Below, piece by piece: positions 1 to 10,666 of a stretch of DNA of 64,000 bases. Origin of the DNA: Pseudomonas sp. 31-12 (GTDB taxonomy: Bacteria; Pseudomonadota; Gammaproteobacteria; Pseudomonadales; Pseudomonadaceae). The DNA lies in contig NZ_CP029482.1 of NCBI RefSeq assembly GCF_003151075.1, forward strand, positions 4,526,001 to 4,590,000. Reading direction: 5' to 3'. Under the pieces are notes generated by a model that saw only the letters and a program-made list of their open reading frames with translations, was not told the DNA's origin and made no database searches. Both the position numbers and the translations under genes were made by a program. The stretch's first letter is position 1. Every line of letters starts with the position of its first letter.

Positions 1-395
1 GCAGGCTGCGGCGGGAAGATCCCGCCGGCGAACACCACGTCAGGCGAGTCGGCATAGATTTTCTCAATGGTTTCCAGCGGCAGCGCCGCCAGGTAAACCG
101 GGCTCATGCCAAAGCTGGCGACCCACCCGGCGGAGCCATCAGCGATCGAGATATCTTCCACCATCTGGCAAAACTCGGCCGGCGAACGCTCGTCGCCGCC
201 GAAGCGTTTTGGCACCAGAGCCCGATAGACACCGAGCTTGCGGAACTGCTCGATAACGTCCTGCGAGATGAATTTTTGTTGGTCGAATTCTTCGTTTCGA
301 GCACGCGCTCGAATCTCGACCAGCAGTTTCTGAAACGCTTCATTCGCCGTGATCGGCATGCGGCGCTGGTGATTCAGCTCGCTTGGCGCAGTCAT
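1..395 (-). CDS. Flavin-dependent monooxygenase / acyl-CoA dehydrogenase-like protein, N-terminal part
   Basis: The gene runs off the left edge, so only about 131 N-terminal residues are present. The protein has the helical N-terminal domain of the acyl-CoA dehydrogenase fold: an early segment with FRKLGVYRALVPKRFGG, then VEDISIADGSAGWVASFG, which is typical of the HpaB/HsaA-like flavin monooxygenase branch as well as of true acyl-CoA dehydrogenases. The ATG at 395 has a GGAG ribosome site just upstream. It lies 26 bp downstream of the amidase stop on the same strand, so the two are probably cotranscribed. The substrate cannot be told; an aromatic or acyl compound is an inference from the family. 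Confidence 0.75.
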   Translation of the reverse strand, partial: MTAPSELNHQRRMPITANEAFQKLLVEIRARARNEEFDQQKFISQDVIEQFRKLGVYRALVPKRFGGDERSPAEFCQMVEDISIADGSAGWVASFGMSPVYLAALPLETIEKIYADSPDVVFAGGIFPPQP

Positions 396-421
396 GGGTT
401 TCTCCATAGTAAGCATGACGA

Positions 422-1534
422 TTACTCTTCCAGGCGCCGGACCAGTTCGCGGGCGACTGCACACAGCAGTTCGTCCGCGCCATGGGCGGCAATGAGTTGA
501 AGGCCGACCGGCAGTCCCGAAGCGCTTTCCAGAGGAATGCTCAGAGCCGGATGACCGGAAAGGTTGAAAGCGCGTACCAGGGAGGTCATGCCCAGGGCGG
601 CGTGAGTGTCGGCCGCATCGGCGACCGGCAACGGGAAGTCGGGCATGGTCGGCATGGCCAGAATCGGGGTGATGGTCAGGGCTGCGTCCACTTCTGCGAT
701 AAACGCGCGACGGATGATTTCAGCCTCTTCAACGGTCTCGGCCGAGGTCAGACTGGCGGCACGCAGACGGTCGGCGACATCGCTGCCAACCCGACCGGTT
801 TGCAGAAGATGACCACATGCTGCCCAGGTTTCGGCGTTGATGATCACCATCCCGGCACCATACGCGGCGGCCATGCCAGGCAGCGTTTGCTCAAGCAACT
901 TGAAGCGCGAACGGCCCAGCGCCTGGTTCACCACCAAGTGGATCTGTTCGTTGGCCTCTACCGCGACTACACCGATAGCAAGATGCTCAGGCACCGGAAC
1001 GGAAGTGAACGTGGGATCAATGATGTGCATCGCTTCAATCAAGTGATCGATATCCAGTGCCAGAGGGCCTACGCAATCGAGGGTACTGCGCGCAGGCATC
1101 ACACCCTGACGGCTGATACGACCGAAGGTTGGCTTGAGACCGAATACACCACAGCACGCTGCTGGAATCCGTACCGAACCGCCGGTATCGGTACCCAGCG
1201 CGAAGTCGCAAAGGCCTGCCGCCACCGCAGCTGCCGAACCACTGGAAGAGCCACCCGGTATATAGCCCGGATAGCGCGGATTGGACGCCGTGCCGGTCCA
1301 TGCGTTGAGGCCGGTGGTGCCGAATGCCAATTCATGCAGGCTGGTTTTACCGGTGATCCGGCAGCCCGCATCCAGAACAGACTGAACCACGTGTGCATGT
1401 TCGCCGGCCGCCGGCGCATCGGCCAGTGCGCTGCTTGAAGCGCGGGTCGGATAGCCGGCGATATCAATGGTGTCTTTCACCATGACCGAAAGGCCATTCC
1501 CTCCCAAGGCTAAATCCTCAACAACGATCGACAT
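422..1534 (-). CDS. Amidase signature family hydrolase
   Basis: A 370-residue amidase signature enzyme that hydrolyses an amide bond. The Ser-cisSer-Lys triad is complete: Lys20 in VMVKDTID, Ser96 in the GGSSSGS loop and Ser120 in DTGGSVR, with the usual 24-residue gap between the two serines. It is shorter than the common 450-500-residue members and lacks a long N-terminal extension. I chose the ATG at 1534 because AGGTAAAG lies just upstream; an in-frame start at 1582 would add 16 poorly conserved residues. It is cotranscribed with the flavoprotein gene downstream and divergent from the ABC importer, which suggests that an imported amide is processed here. No signal peptide, so probably cytoplasmic. 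Confidence 0.85.
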   Translation of the reverse strand: MSIVVEDLALGGNGLSVMVKDTIDIAGYPTRASSSALADAPAAGEHAHVVQSVLDAGCRITGKTSLHELAFGTTGLNAWTGTASNPRYPGYIPGGSSSGSAAAVAAGLCDFALGTDTGGSVRIPAACCGVFGLKPTFGRISRQGVMPARSTLDCVGPLALDIDHLIEAMHIIDPTFTSVPVPEHLAIGVVAVEANEQIHLVVNQALGRSRFKLLEQTLPGMAAAYGAGMVIINAETWAACGHLLQTGRVGSDVADRLRAASLTSAETVEEAEIIRRAFIAEVDAALTITPILAMPTMPDFPLPVADAADTHAALGMTSLVRAFNLSGHPALSIPLESASGLPVGLQLIAAHGADELLCAVARELVRRLEE

Positions 1535-2324
1535 GCTCTTTACCTGCTCGTTATGTGTCACCAGAACGGATGACCTCGGCACACGGGCCGGGGAAAACGC
1601 TTAAATCTAAAATCGTAATATTTACGTGAAATGTCAATTGAATTTTACCAAATAAAACAGTGTGTATTTTCGGTGCATATTTTCCCTTTTCGCACCAGCA
1701 GCGTGCAGTTTGGTAACACTGCCGCAAAAACATCAAATCCTGAATATTTTGAATTTTTATCTTATAAATCAGTTAATTACTTATTTTTTACGAGCAGAAG
1801 CCATCGAACCATTTAGAAAAATGTTGAGCATGGACCTCTCTGAAAAACCAAACAGGAAAAAATAAATCAGCCCAAAAATGGCAGCATAAAACGTCGTAAC
1901 AAATCGCTATTTTTTAGTTTTTTTATAAGCTTATTTTTTGGTCGTTTGAGGGATTCCTTGACACAGATCAAAGCCTTGTTGGGCATGGCGTGCATCGGGT
2001 TTTTCCCGCCCTTCACATCCCCTACCTCGAGTCCTTCGGATCACCTCGACTGAACCGCCTCGAAGCGTTCGCATCAGGCATCGCAGTAACGGCTTTCTGC
2101 CATGCACCGAAAAAATTCTGGCATGCAATCTGCTTTTGCTCTCTTCGCCTTCGACCGATCACTCATGGTCGACCGACACCCTGATGGCTCGGTAACAGAG
2201 CATGGGTGTCGCCGCAGTTCGATAACTAAAACAGGGCCGTACCTTGGGCCGTACTCACACCACGTCGTGGTCGGGGCGGCTGGCCATTAGCCTTTTGCAG
2301 CGTTGCAACTCTTCGGAGAAAGTC
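1535..2324. other. Divergent intergenic region between amidase and ABC importer
   Basis: About 790 bases without a convincing gene. The left half (about 1600-1950) is strikingly AT-rich compared with its neighbours, as expected for a divergent promoter region. The short open frames here have no ribosome site and no recognisable product. A GG-N10-GC element at 2119-2134 is listed separately. Confidence 0.6.
2119..2134 (+). promoter_or_regulatory. Candidate sigma-54 (-24/-12) promoter for the ABC importer
   Basis: TGGCATGCAATCTGCT fits the TGGCAC-N5-TTGCW pattern with two mismatches, and the invariant GG and GC are exactly 10 bases apart. It points toward the substrate-binding protein gene, leaving a leader of about 180 nt. 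No enhancer site was recognised upstream, so this rests on the core element alone. Confidence 0.4.
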
Positions 2325-3476
2325 ATGCTTTTCAGAAAAGCCGTGTCCACGTTGTTGTTGAGTGCCGCCTGCGCCGCCGCTGCGCAGGCGGATGTGAAAA
2401 TCGGTGTCATTACCTCCTCCACCGGACCGATCGCACTGGTCGGGCTACCACAGAAAAACACCGTACCGTTGCTGCCGACCCAGGCCGGCGACCAGGTGGT
2501 GAAATACATTTCTCTGGATGATGCGAGCGACCCGACCGCTACGGTGAAGGCGCTGAAAAAACTGATCGACGAAGAAAATGTCGATGCCATCATTGGCCCG
2601 AGCGGTTCGCCCAACGCCATGGGCGTGATCCAGTTCGTCGCCGAGGCAGGCGTGCCATTGCTGGCACCGGTCGGCACCGCCGCCGTGGTGTTGCCAATGA
2701 CCGAGCAGAAGAAATGGGTATTCAAGACCACGCAGAACGATGACCTGATCGCCAAGGCGCTGTTCGAACACATGGCCAAAAAAGGCGTGAAGACCCTCGG
2801 CTTCATCGGCACCGGCGACCCTTATGGCGAAAACTGGGCCAAGGTCATGGCTGGCCTGGCAGCGCAGCAGAACATCAAGGTCGTGGCCAATGAGCGCTTC
2901 CAGCGCCAGGACACTTCGGTCACCGGGCAGAGCCTGAAAATTCTCGCCACCCGCCCCGATGCGGTGCTGGTCGCAGCGCCTGGCAGCTCGGCGGTGATGC
3001 CGCAGACCACCCTGTTCGATCAGGGCTATCGCGGCCAGGTCTACCAGACCCACGGAGCGGCGCTGCAAGACTTCCTCAAGCTGGGCGGCAAGAAGGTCGA
3101 AGGCACCATTCTGGCGGCCAGCCTGATGCTGGTACTCGATGAAATCCCGGACAGCCATCCTTCGAAGAAAATCGCCAGCGACTACACCACGGCTTACGAA
3201 AAGCTCAACGGCAGCAAACCGGCGACTTTCGGTGGGAACACCTTCGATGCCGGTCTGCTGCTACAGCAGGCGATCCCGATTGCAGCCAAAAAAGCAGCAC
3301 CGGGCACTCCTGAATTTCGTGCTGCCCTGCGTGATGCGCTTGAGCAAAGCCACGAACTGGCCGGCACCCAAGGCGTTTACAACATGACGCCACAGGATCA
3401 CAGCGGTTTCGACGAGCGCGGGCGCGAATTGATCGTGGTGAAAAACGGCAACTGGATGCTGTTGCACGACAACTGA
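2325..3476 (+). CDS. Periplasmic substrate-binding protein of a branched-chain-amino-acid-type ABC importer
   Basis: A 383-residue Peripla_BP_6/LivJ-like receptor. It has a signal peptide (MLFRKAVSTLLLSAACAAAAQA) and then the family start VKIGVITSSTGP. Later landmarks are IIGPSGSPNAMGV and GDPYGENWAKV, typical of this fold. The ATG at 2325 has GGAG 7 bases upstream; a longer in-frame start would put charged residues before the signal peptide. It heads a five-gene run with two permease domains and two ATPases. Receptors of this branch bind amino acids, amides, urea or aromatic acids, so the ligand is open; the amidase next door makes an amide or amide-derived ligand attractive, but that is inference. 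Confidence 0.88.
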   Translation: MLFRKAVSTLLLSAACAAAAQADVKIGVITSSTGPIALVGLPQKNTVPLLPTQAGDQVVKYISLDDASDPTATVKALKKLIDEENVDAIIGPSGSPNAMGVIQFVAEAGVPLLAPVGTAAVVLPMTEQKKWVFKTTQNDDLIAKALFEHMAKKGVKTLGFIGTGDPYGENWAKVMAGLAAQQNIKVVANERFQRQDTSVTGQSLKILATRPDAVLVAAPGSSAVMPQTTLFDQGYRGQVYQTHGAALQDFLKLGGKKVEGTILAASLMLVLDEIPDSHPSKKIASDYTTAYEKLNGSKPATFGGNTFDAGLLLQQAIPIAAKKAAPGTPEFRAALRDALEQSHELAGTQGVYNMTPQDHSGFDERGRELIVVKNGNWMLLHDN

Positions 3477-3583
3477 TCGAAACCCGGGCGCACAGCCCGT
3501 TGCGCGCCCTGCCCGCTTGACGGCGAGTCGACCCGCGCCGGCAAGCGGGCCTGATATTCAATCTGTAGAAAAGAGCTCTCATT

Positions 3584-4621
3584 ATGAATTTCCAGATAGC
3601 CATGCTGCTGGGCCAGGACGGTATGACCAACGGCGCGATCTATGCGCTGTTGGCCCTGTCGATCCTCCTGGTGTTCACCGTGACCCGGATCCTGCTGATT
3701 CCCCAGGGTGAATTCGTGACCTACGGCGCCTTGACCATGGCCACTTTGCAAAGTGGTCACCCGACTGCACTGGTCTGGCTGCTGCTCGGCCTGACGCTGA
3801 TCGATTGTGCGCTCGATGTAGGGGGCGCGGCGCGCTCAAGCCAGGCCTTTCGGTTCCCCGTGCGCATTCTCTTCAAGCTTGGCTATGCAGGTCTGCTGGC
3901 GGTGTTGATCAACACCTTGCCGTTGGCCGAATTGCCGATGGCGGTCCAGGCCTTGCTGACGCTGGCGTTGGTGGTTCCGCTGGGGCCGCAAATCTACCGC
4001 CTGGTGTTCCAGCCGATCGCCTCGGCCAGCTCACTGGTCTTGCTGATTGTGTCGATCGCCGTGCACGTCAGCATGGTCGGCATCGCCCTCTTGCTGTTCG
4101 GTCCCGAAGGTGCCCGCACCCGACCGTTCTCCGAAGCCGGCCTGGAGCTGGGCCCGGTCACCTTCAACAGCCAGACGCTCTGGGTGCTGGCCGTGTCCCT
4201 GGGGCTGATCGTCGGACTGTATCTGTTCTTCGAGCGCACGCTCTATGGCAAAGCCCTGCGTGCCACCGCGGTTAACCGCATGGGTGCCAGGCTGATGGGG
4301 ATCTCGCCGACCCTCGCGGGCAAGTCGACCTTCCTGCTTGCGGCGCTGATTGGCACGCTGTCGGGGATCCTGATCGCCCCGATCACCACGCTGTATTTCG
4401 ATTCTGGTTTTGTAATCAGCCTCAAAGGCTTTGTCGGCGCGATCATCGGCGGGCTGGTGAGCTATCCGGTCGCCGCGCTCGGTGCCCTGGCGGTGGGCCT
4501 GATCGAAGCATTCTCGATGTTCTGGGCCAGTACCTACAAAGAGATCATCGTGTTCACGCTGATTATTCCGTTCCTGCTTTGGCGTTCGTTCACCAGTCGT
4601 CATGTGGAGGAAGAAGAATGA
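3584..4621 (+). CDS. ABC importer permease, LivH type
   Basis: A 345-residue polytopic membrane protein of the LivH family. The family start MTNGAIYALLALSILLVFTVTRI is followed by IPQGEFVTYGAL, and the coupling region near the C-terminus reads VNRMGARLMGISPTLAGK. It is longer than the usual 290-310 residues because of an extra hydrophobic stretch at about residues 65-115 that adds membrane segments. It ends in an ATGA overlap with the next gene, so the two are translationally coupled. It should form the transmembrane channel with the LivM domain of its neighbour. Confidence 0.85.
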   Translation: MNFQIAMLLGQDGMTNGAIYALLALSILLVFTVTRILLIPQGEFVTYGALTMATLQSGHPTALVWLLLGLTLIDCALDVGGAARSSQAFRFPVRILFKLGYAGLLAVLINTLPLAELPMAVQALLTLALVVPLGPQIYRLVFQPIASASSLVLLIVSIAVHVSMVGIALLLFGPEGARTRPFSEAGLELGPVTFNSQTLWVLAVSLGLIVGLYLFFERTLYGKALRATAVNRMGARLMGISPTLAGKSTFLLAALIGTLSGILIAPITTLYFDSGFVISLKGFVGAIIGGLVSYPVAALGALAVGLIEAFSMFWASTYKEIIVFTLIIPFLLWRSFTSRHVEEEE

Positions 4622-6416
4622 ATTCGCGCTATCTGTTGCTTGCCCTGTTGCTGGTGGTGGGCGTTGCGCCGCTGCTGTTGCCGCCGTACTACGTCACCCT
4701 GCTCAATTACATCGGCATGTACGCCATGGTCGTATTGGGGTTGGTACTGCTCACGGGTGTCGGCGGCATGACCAGTTTCGGTCAGGCCGCGTTCGTCGGG
4801 CTGGGCGCCTACACCTCAGCCTACCTGACCACCACTGAACAACTGCCGGCATGGCTGGCCTGGGCCGGGACGTCACCGTGGCTGACGCTGCTGGTGGGCG
4901 TGGTGCTCACCGCCTCAGTGGCACTGATTCTCGGCGCCCTGACACTCAAGTTGTCAGGGCATTACCTGCCGCTGGGAACGATTGCCTGGGGCCTTTCGTT
5001 GTACTACCTGTTCGGCACCCTGGAATCCCTGGGCGGCCATACCGGTGTCGGCGGCTTGCCATCGATTTCCTTGTTCGGCCTGAAGCTGGATAAGGGAGAG
5101 AATATTTTCTACCTGATCTGGGCCCTGCTGTTGCTGGCGATCGTCATCACGCAGAACCTCCTGAATTCTCGCGAAGGCCGCGCCATTCGCGCACTCAAGG
5201 GAGGTCAGGTAATGGCCGAGTCGATGGGGGTCAACACCTTCCGCTCAAAGATGGTGATCTTCGTCATCTCTGCAGTGTTCGCGGCCATTTCCGGCTGGCT
5301 CTATGCGCACACCCAACGCTTCGTCAACCCGACGCCGTTCGGCCTGAACATGGGCATTGATTACCTGTTCATGGCACTGATCGGTGGTGTCGGCAGCGTG
5401 TGGGGCGCCCTGCTCGGCGCGGGCATCCTGACCCTGCTCAAGCAATGGCTGCAGGACTGGTTGCCACACTTGATGGGTAACACCGGCAACTACGAAATCA
5501 TCGTGTTCGGCATCTTGATCGTGGTGCTTATGCAGCGCGCACCGGGGGGGCTGTGGCCCTTGCTGACGCGCCTGATACCGGCCCGGTTCAGGGTCCGCGC
5601 CAAGGTCCGGAATGTCGACGCCCAAGCTGCACCCCTGCCCCGCCGGCAACTGCCCAAACATGGCGAACTGATCCTTGAAGCGCGCAATGTGACCAAGCGC
5701 TTTGGCGGACTGGTGGCCAACAACGACATGAGCCTGGAAATCCGTTCAGGTGAAATCCTCGCGCTGATCGGTCCTAACGGTGCCGGCAAAAGCACCATGT
5801 TCAACCAGCTCTCCGGCGTCGATACACCGAGCAGCGGCGAAGTGCTGTTCATGGGGCAAAAAATCAACGGCCTGAACTCGCGGCAAGTGGCGCGCATGGG
5901 CATGAGTCGCACCTTTCAGCACGTGAAACTGCTGGGCAACATGAGCGTGCTGGAGAACGTCGCCATTGGCGCGCATTTGCGTGGCCAGCAAGGCGTGCTG
6001 TCGGCGGCTCTGCACTTGGATCGTCGCGAGGAAGCCGAACTGCTCGGCGAAGCCAGACGTCAGCTGGAGCGCGTAGGCCTGGGCGATTACTTGTATGAAG
6101 AGGCCGGGAGCCTGGCACTCGGCCAACAGCGGATTCTGGAAATCGCCCGCGCCTTGTGCGCCGATCCGTGCCTGCTGCTGCTCGACGAACCCGCCGCCGG
6201 TTTGCGCCTGAAAGAAAAGGAAGCCCTTGGCATCCTGCTCAGCCGCCTGCGCAGCGAAGGCATGGCGATTCTGCTGGTCGAGCACGACATGGACTTCGTC
6301 ATGGGCCTGGTCGATCGCGTGGTGGTCATGGAGTTCGGTCAGCGGATCGCCCAGGGCCTGCCCGAAGACGTACAGAAGGATCCAGCCGTGCTGGAAGCCT
6401 ATCTGGGAGGAGTTGA

Positions 6417-6420
<4 letters not shown>
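4618..6420 (+). CDS. Fused ABC permease-ATPase (LivM-LivG in one chain)
   Basis: A 600-residue fusion. Residues 1 to about 325 form a LivM-type permease (MTSFGQAAFVGLGAYTSAYL; LMALIGGVGSVWGALLGAG). After a linker of about 25 residues, a LivG-type ATPase starts near residue 348: Walker A GPNGAGKST near 384-392, signature LALGQQRILEIARAL near 499 and Walker B LLLLDEPAAG near 519. The signature reads LALGQ instead of the usual LSGGQ. The start overlaps the upstream stop (ATGA), and the stop overlaps the next gene the same way. Such fusions are known in this family, and one chain replaces two subunits. Confidence 0.88.
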
Positions 6421-7211
<791 letters not shown>

Positions 7212-7286
7212 CCACCGCCCTGCCCCGGCGCCCGTAACGGCGCCGGGTCCGGCCTTCCCAGGCTTTTCTGAACATCCGGAGTCACG

Positions 7287-8273
7287 ATGAACGCTTCCCC
7301 CTTGCGCATCGGCATCGCCGGCGCCGGTGCCATCGGCTGCACCCTGGCGGCCCGTCTTGCGGGTAACGGCCATACGGTCAACGTACTGGCCCGAGGTGAA
7401 ACCCTGACCGCCATCCGCCGCGACGGCATCCACTTGTCCGATCTGGACGGTCAACATCATGTACGAGTTGAGGCCAGCGACGATGCTGGCAGCCTAGGCG
7501 AGCAAGACCTGATATTCCTCTGCACCAAGGCACAAGCCCTGGCCAGCCTGCTGCCGCAACTGCAACCGATGATCGGCGCCGAGACGGTGGTGATCCCGGT
7601 GATCAACGGCGTGCCATGGTGGTACTTCCACGGTGAAGGTGGACGCTACGACGGGCAACGGGTGAACGCGGTTGATCCGCAGTCGACGCTCAACCAGGCC
7701 CTGGACCTGCGCCACGTGATCGGCTGCGTGGTGTTCATCACCGCGCACTGCCCGGCCAATGCCGTGGCTGAATCGAACACCCCGCACCTGATGATTTTCG
7801 GTGAGCCTGACAACCGCCTCAGCCCCCGCCTGGAGCGTGTGCGCGCATTGATCGAAAGTGTCGGTATCGAAGCACGAGCCACCGACCACATCCGCGACAA
7901 TCTGTGGACCAAGATCATCGCCAACCTCACCTCCAACCCGCTCTCAGTGATTACCGGCGCGACGCTTGATCAGCTTTACAGCCTTCCGGAGTTACGCGAC
8001 CTGGTCAGCAGTTGCCTGCACGAAGCCTTGCTGACGGCCGCCGCGTACGGCGCGCGCGTGAGCATCGATCCACGGACCTTTCTCGAACTCGGCGCCGGCA
8101 TGGGCGCCGTGCGCACCTCAATGCTGCAGGACTATGAGAAAGGCCGCCCTCTGGAGTTGGCCGCCATCGGCGACGCTGTGCTGGAGTTGGCCGATGGCAT
8201 GGCGATCCCAATGCCCGTTACTCGACACCTCATTGCCCTGGCACGCTTTCGTGGCGAACAGGCCCGCCACTGA
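7287..8273 (+). CDS. Ketopantoate reductase family (ApbA/PanE-like) oxidoreductase
   Basis: A 328-residue NADP-dependent 2-oxoacid reductase relative. The N-terminal Rossmann motif GAGAIG is at residues 8-13, and the C-terminal domain carries LWTKIIANLTSNPLSVI, with the conserved catalytic Lys and Asn of ketopantoate reductase. Because it sits inside a transporter/catabolic operon, it is more likely a paralogue acting on a pathway 2-oxo acid than the vitamin B5 enzyme. It lies 75 bp after the LivF gene and 23 bp before the aldolase. Confidence 0.8.
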   Translation: MNASPLRIGIAGAGAIGCTLAARLAGNGHTVNVLARGETLTAIRRDGIHLSDLDGQHHVRVEASDDAGSLGEQDLIFLCTKAQALASLLPQLQPMIGAETVVIPVINGVPWWYFHGEGGRYDGQRVNAVDPQSTLNQALDLRHVIGCVVFITAHCPANAVAESNTPHLMIFGEPDNRLSPRLERVRALIESVGIEARATDHIRDNLWTKIIANLTSNPLSVITGATLDQLYSLPELRDLVSSCLHEALLTAAAYGARVSIDPRTFLELGAGMGAVRTSMLQDYEKGRPLELAAIGDAVLELADGMAIPMPVTRHLIALARFRGEQARH

Positions 8274-8296
8274 ATCACTACGACAAGGACTCAGAC

Positions 8297-9061
8297 ATGG
8301 ACCATACCCCAATGACAAACCCGCACGCGTACAGCGACGAAGAATGGGCACTGCGCGTGCAACTTGCGCACTGCTACCACCTGGTGGATTTCTTCGGCTG
8401 GAGCGAGACGATCTTCAACCATATTTCCGCACGCCTTCCCGGCCCGGCACACCATTATCTGGTCAACCCGTTCGGCCTCAATTACACCGAAGTGACGCCG
8501 CAGAACCTGCTCAAGGTCGACCTGCACGGCAAGAAGCTCGAGGACTCACTCTACGACGGCAACCCCGCCGGTTTCGCCCTGCACAGCGCGGTGCACGGTG
8601 CCCGTTCGGACATTCAGTGCCTGATCCATACGCACACCACGCCGATTTCGGCCATCGTCATGAAGAAGGCCGGTTTTGCCCATAACGACTTTTACGGTGC
8701 ACAACTCTTCGGACGGATCGGCTACCACACCTTCGAAGGCATCACGCTGTTCGATGACGAAAAAGCGCGGATGATCGACAGCCTTGGCGACAAGCACATC
8801 CTGGTGCTGCGCAACCACGGCATTGCCGTCGGCGAAAGCAGCATTGCCAAGGCGTTCTTCCTGCTGTGGACGGTGCAGCGCGCCGCTGAAATTCAGTGCC
8901 AGGCCGGCGCTCTGGGCGGTGAGGACAATCCGCTGCCTGAAGCGATCAGCCAGAAATGTGCCGAACTCACGGCCATGCTCATTCGGGACAGCGGCTTCGC
9001 TGTGAAATTTTTCGACGCCATGGTTCGCAAAATGCGCGCCGAACGCGGCCAATGCTGGTAA
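8297..9061 (+). CDS. Class II aldolase/adducin family protein
   Basis: A 254-residue member of the zinc-dependent class II aldolase/adducin family. The metal-binding His pair is in LIHTHTTPISAI, and a third His is in LRNHGIAVGES; an early Asn-containing NHISARLPG segment matches the substrate-phosphate region. Members split sugar phosphates or act as decarboxylases or hydrolases on small acids, so the reaction here is open. A GGAC stretch precedes the ATG at 8297. It is probably in the same transcript as the reductase upstream and the chemoreceptor 15 bp downstream. Confidence 0.8.
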   Translation: MDHTPMTNPHAYSDEEWALRVQLAHCYHLVDFFGWSETIFNHISARLPGPAHHYLVNPFGLNYTEVTPQNLLKVDLHGKKLEDSLYDGNPAGFALHSAVHGARSDIQCLIHTHTTPISAIVMKKAGFAHNDFYGAQLFGRIGYHTFEGITLFDDEKARMIDSLGDKHILVLRNHGIAVGESSIAKAFFLLWTVQRAAEIQCQAGALGGEDNPLPEAISQKCAELTAMLIRDSGFAVKFFDAMVRKMRAERGQCW

Positions 9062-9076
9062 TCGCGGGAGCGTTCA

Positions 9077-10648
9077 GTGGCTAAGTCAAAGGAATACACG
9101 CCGCCGCCCATCGTTGCGGCGCAGCCGGAAATACCGATCTCGCGCCTGGATACTCGCGGCCATCTGATGGCCTGCAACGATGCCTATGTGGCGCTCAGCG
9201 GTTACGCCCGTGAGGAGCTGCTCAACCAGCCGCACGAACTGATCAATCATCCGCTGATGCCCAAGCGAGTCATTGATCGCATGTGGGAGACCTTGCGCAG
9301 CGGTGTGCCCTGGACAGCGCCCATGATGGGACGCGATAAACAGGGCACGACGTTCTGGTGCAATCTCTATGTGGTGCCACTGCTTGAGGGCGGTCAGCTG
9401 AATGCACTGGGTACTGCGTATCACCCGATGGACGCCGCTCAAAGCCTGAGAGCGGAAAAACTCTATCGACGCTTGAATGACGGCCACGGTCCGCTGACTT
9501 TTGCCCGGCGCGTGCAGGAACATTCCAGCACTCAGGGCATCGCCTGGCTGCTGGGGCTTGGTGTCACGGGCGCGATGGTCGTCGGACGGATCGACCTGGC
9601 ACCGGGCCTGCTGGTGCTCGGCGGAGTACTCGCCGCGGGCTGGCAATGGCGAGCCAGACAACATGCGGACGTCCGCCGGATCATGGCCCGGCACGAGCAG
9701 GTCTACAGCGACGCGTTGCTGGCCCCGCTCCAGGAAGGCATCGCCAGCGTCGCCAGCCGTTTTGACATGGCCCTCTACAGCCAGAACACGCGAATGCGCA
9801 CCGTCATGGCGCGTATCCGGATCAACGGCGAGACCGTGCGTCAACGCGCGCAAGAATCGTCGACACTGGTGCAGACCCAATCCGGGCACCTGCAACGGCA
9901 ACTTGAAGAAGCCGAGCAGTCCGCCGCGGCCATCCATCAAATGAGTGCCACGATCCAGGAGCTGTCGCGAAACCTGCAACACGCGGCAGAGGCCACCCAA
10001 GCCGTCGACCGCTTGGCTCGCGATGGTGACCGGATGTCCGGGCAAAGCCAGCGTTCGATGACCGGACTGTGCACCTTGGTCGAGGAAATTGGCCAGGCAG
10101 TCAGCCGCCTCGCGGAATCGATCGAATCAATCAGCGGTGTCGCGCATGTGATTCGCAGCATCGCCGAACAGACCAATTTGCTGGCACTGAACGCGGCCAT
10201 CGAAGCGGCCCGCGCCGGCGAGACCGGACGCGGTTTCGCGGTGGTCGCCGATGAGGTACGCAGCCTCGCGACCCGCACCCGTGAATCCACGGAGCAAATC
10301 CAGCGCTCGATCGAGCAGTTGCGTGACGGCAGCGCCCTCGCCCTCGCCACCGCGCAACGCGGCGAATCGGCCGCGCGGGAATCACGCGAAGACGTATCGC
10401 AGGTCCAAACCGCATTGCGGCGCATCTGCGAGGAAGTCGGACAGATCTCCGGCATGAGTTTGCAAATGGCCTCGGCCATCGAACAGCAAGGTCAAGTCGC
10501 CCAAGAGATCAATGGGCAGATTTCCCAGATCGTAAACCTGGCGCAAACCAGCAGCGACCAGTCCCGACGCAATACCCAGATCGGCGAGGAGCTGCATCAA
10601 CTGGCCAACTCCCAACTCGATCTGGCCCAGCGTTTTCTACAGGGCTGA
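9077..10648 (+). CDS. Aer-like PAS-domain methyl-accepting chemotaxis protein with altered cofactor site
   Basis: A 523-residue chemoreceptor with an N-terminal PAS domain (about 20-115), a hydrophobic anchor near 155-190 and a C-terminal signalling domain with the conserved hairpin [18 protein letters not shown]. It has the Aer layout: no periplasmic sensor domain. It starts with GTG at 9077, supported by CGGGAG upstream. At the positions where Aer has R57-H58-P59-D60, this protein has N57-H58-P59-L60, and the NGDHYW motif is QGTTFW. Its position 15 bp after the aldolase suggests taxis toward the compound handled by this cluster. Confidence 0.88.
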   Translation: MAKSKEYTPPPIVAAQPEIPISRLDTRGHLMACNDAYVALSGYAREELLNQPHELINHPLMPKRVIDRMWETLRSGVPWTAPMMGRDKQGTTFWCNLYVVPLLEGGQLNALGTAYHPMDAAQSLRAEKLYRRLNDGHGPLTFARRVQEHSSTQGIAWLLGLGVTGAMVVGRIDLAPGLLVLGGVLAAGWQWRARQHADVRRIMARHEQVYSDALLAPLQEGIASVASRFDMALYSQNTRMRTVMARIRINGETVRQRAQESSTLVQTQSGHLQRQLEEAEQSAAAIHQMSATIQELSRNLQHAAEATQAVDRLARDGDRMSGQSQRSMTGLCTLVEEIGQAVSRLAESIESISGVAHVIRSIAEQTNLLALNAAIEAARAGETGRGFAVVADEVRSLATRTRESTEQIQRSIEQLRDGSALALATAQRGESAARESREDVSQVQTALRRICEEVGQISGMSLQMASAIEQQGQVAQEINGQISQIVNLAQTSSDQSRRNTQIGEELHQLANSQLDLAQRFLQG

Positions 10649-10666
10649 GCAATTCATTCTCATGCA

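Noticed and set aside
1551..1865. Short open frames in the AT-rich region before the amidase
   Set aside because: No ribosome sites, no family resemblance, and base composition unlike coding sequence here.
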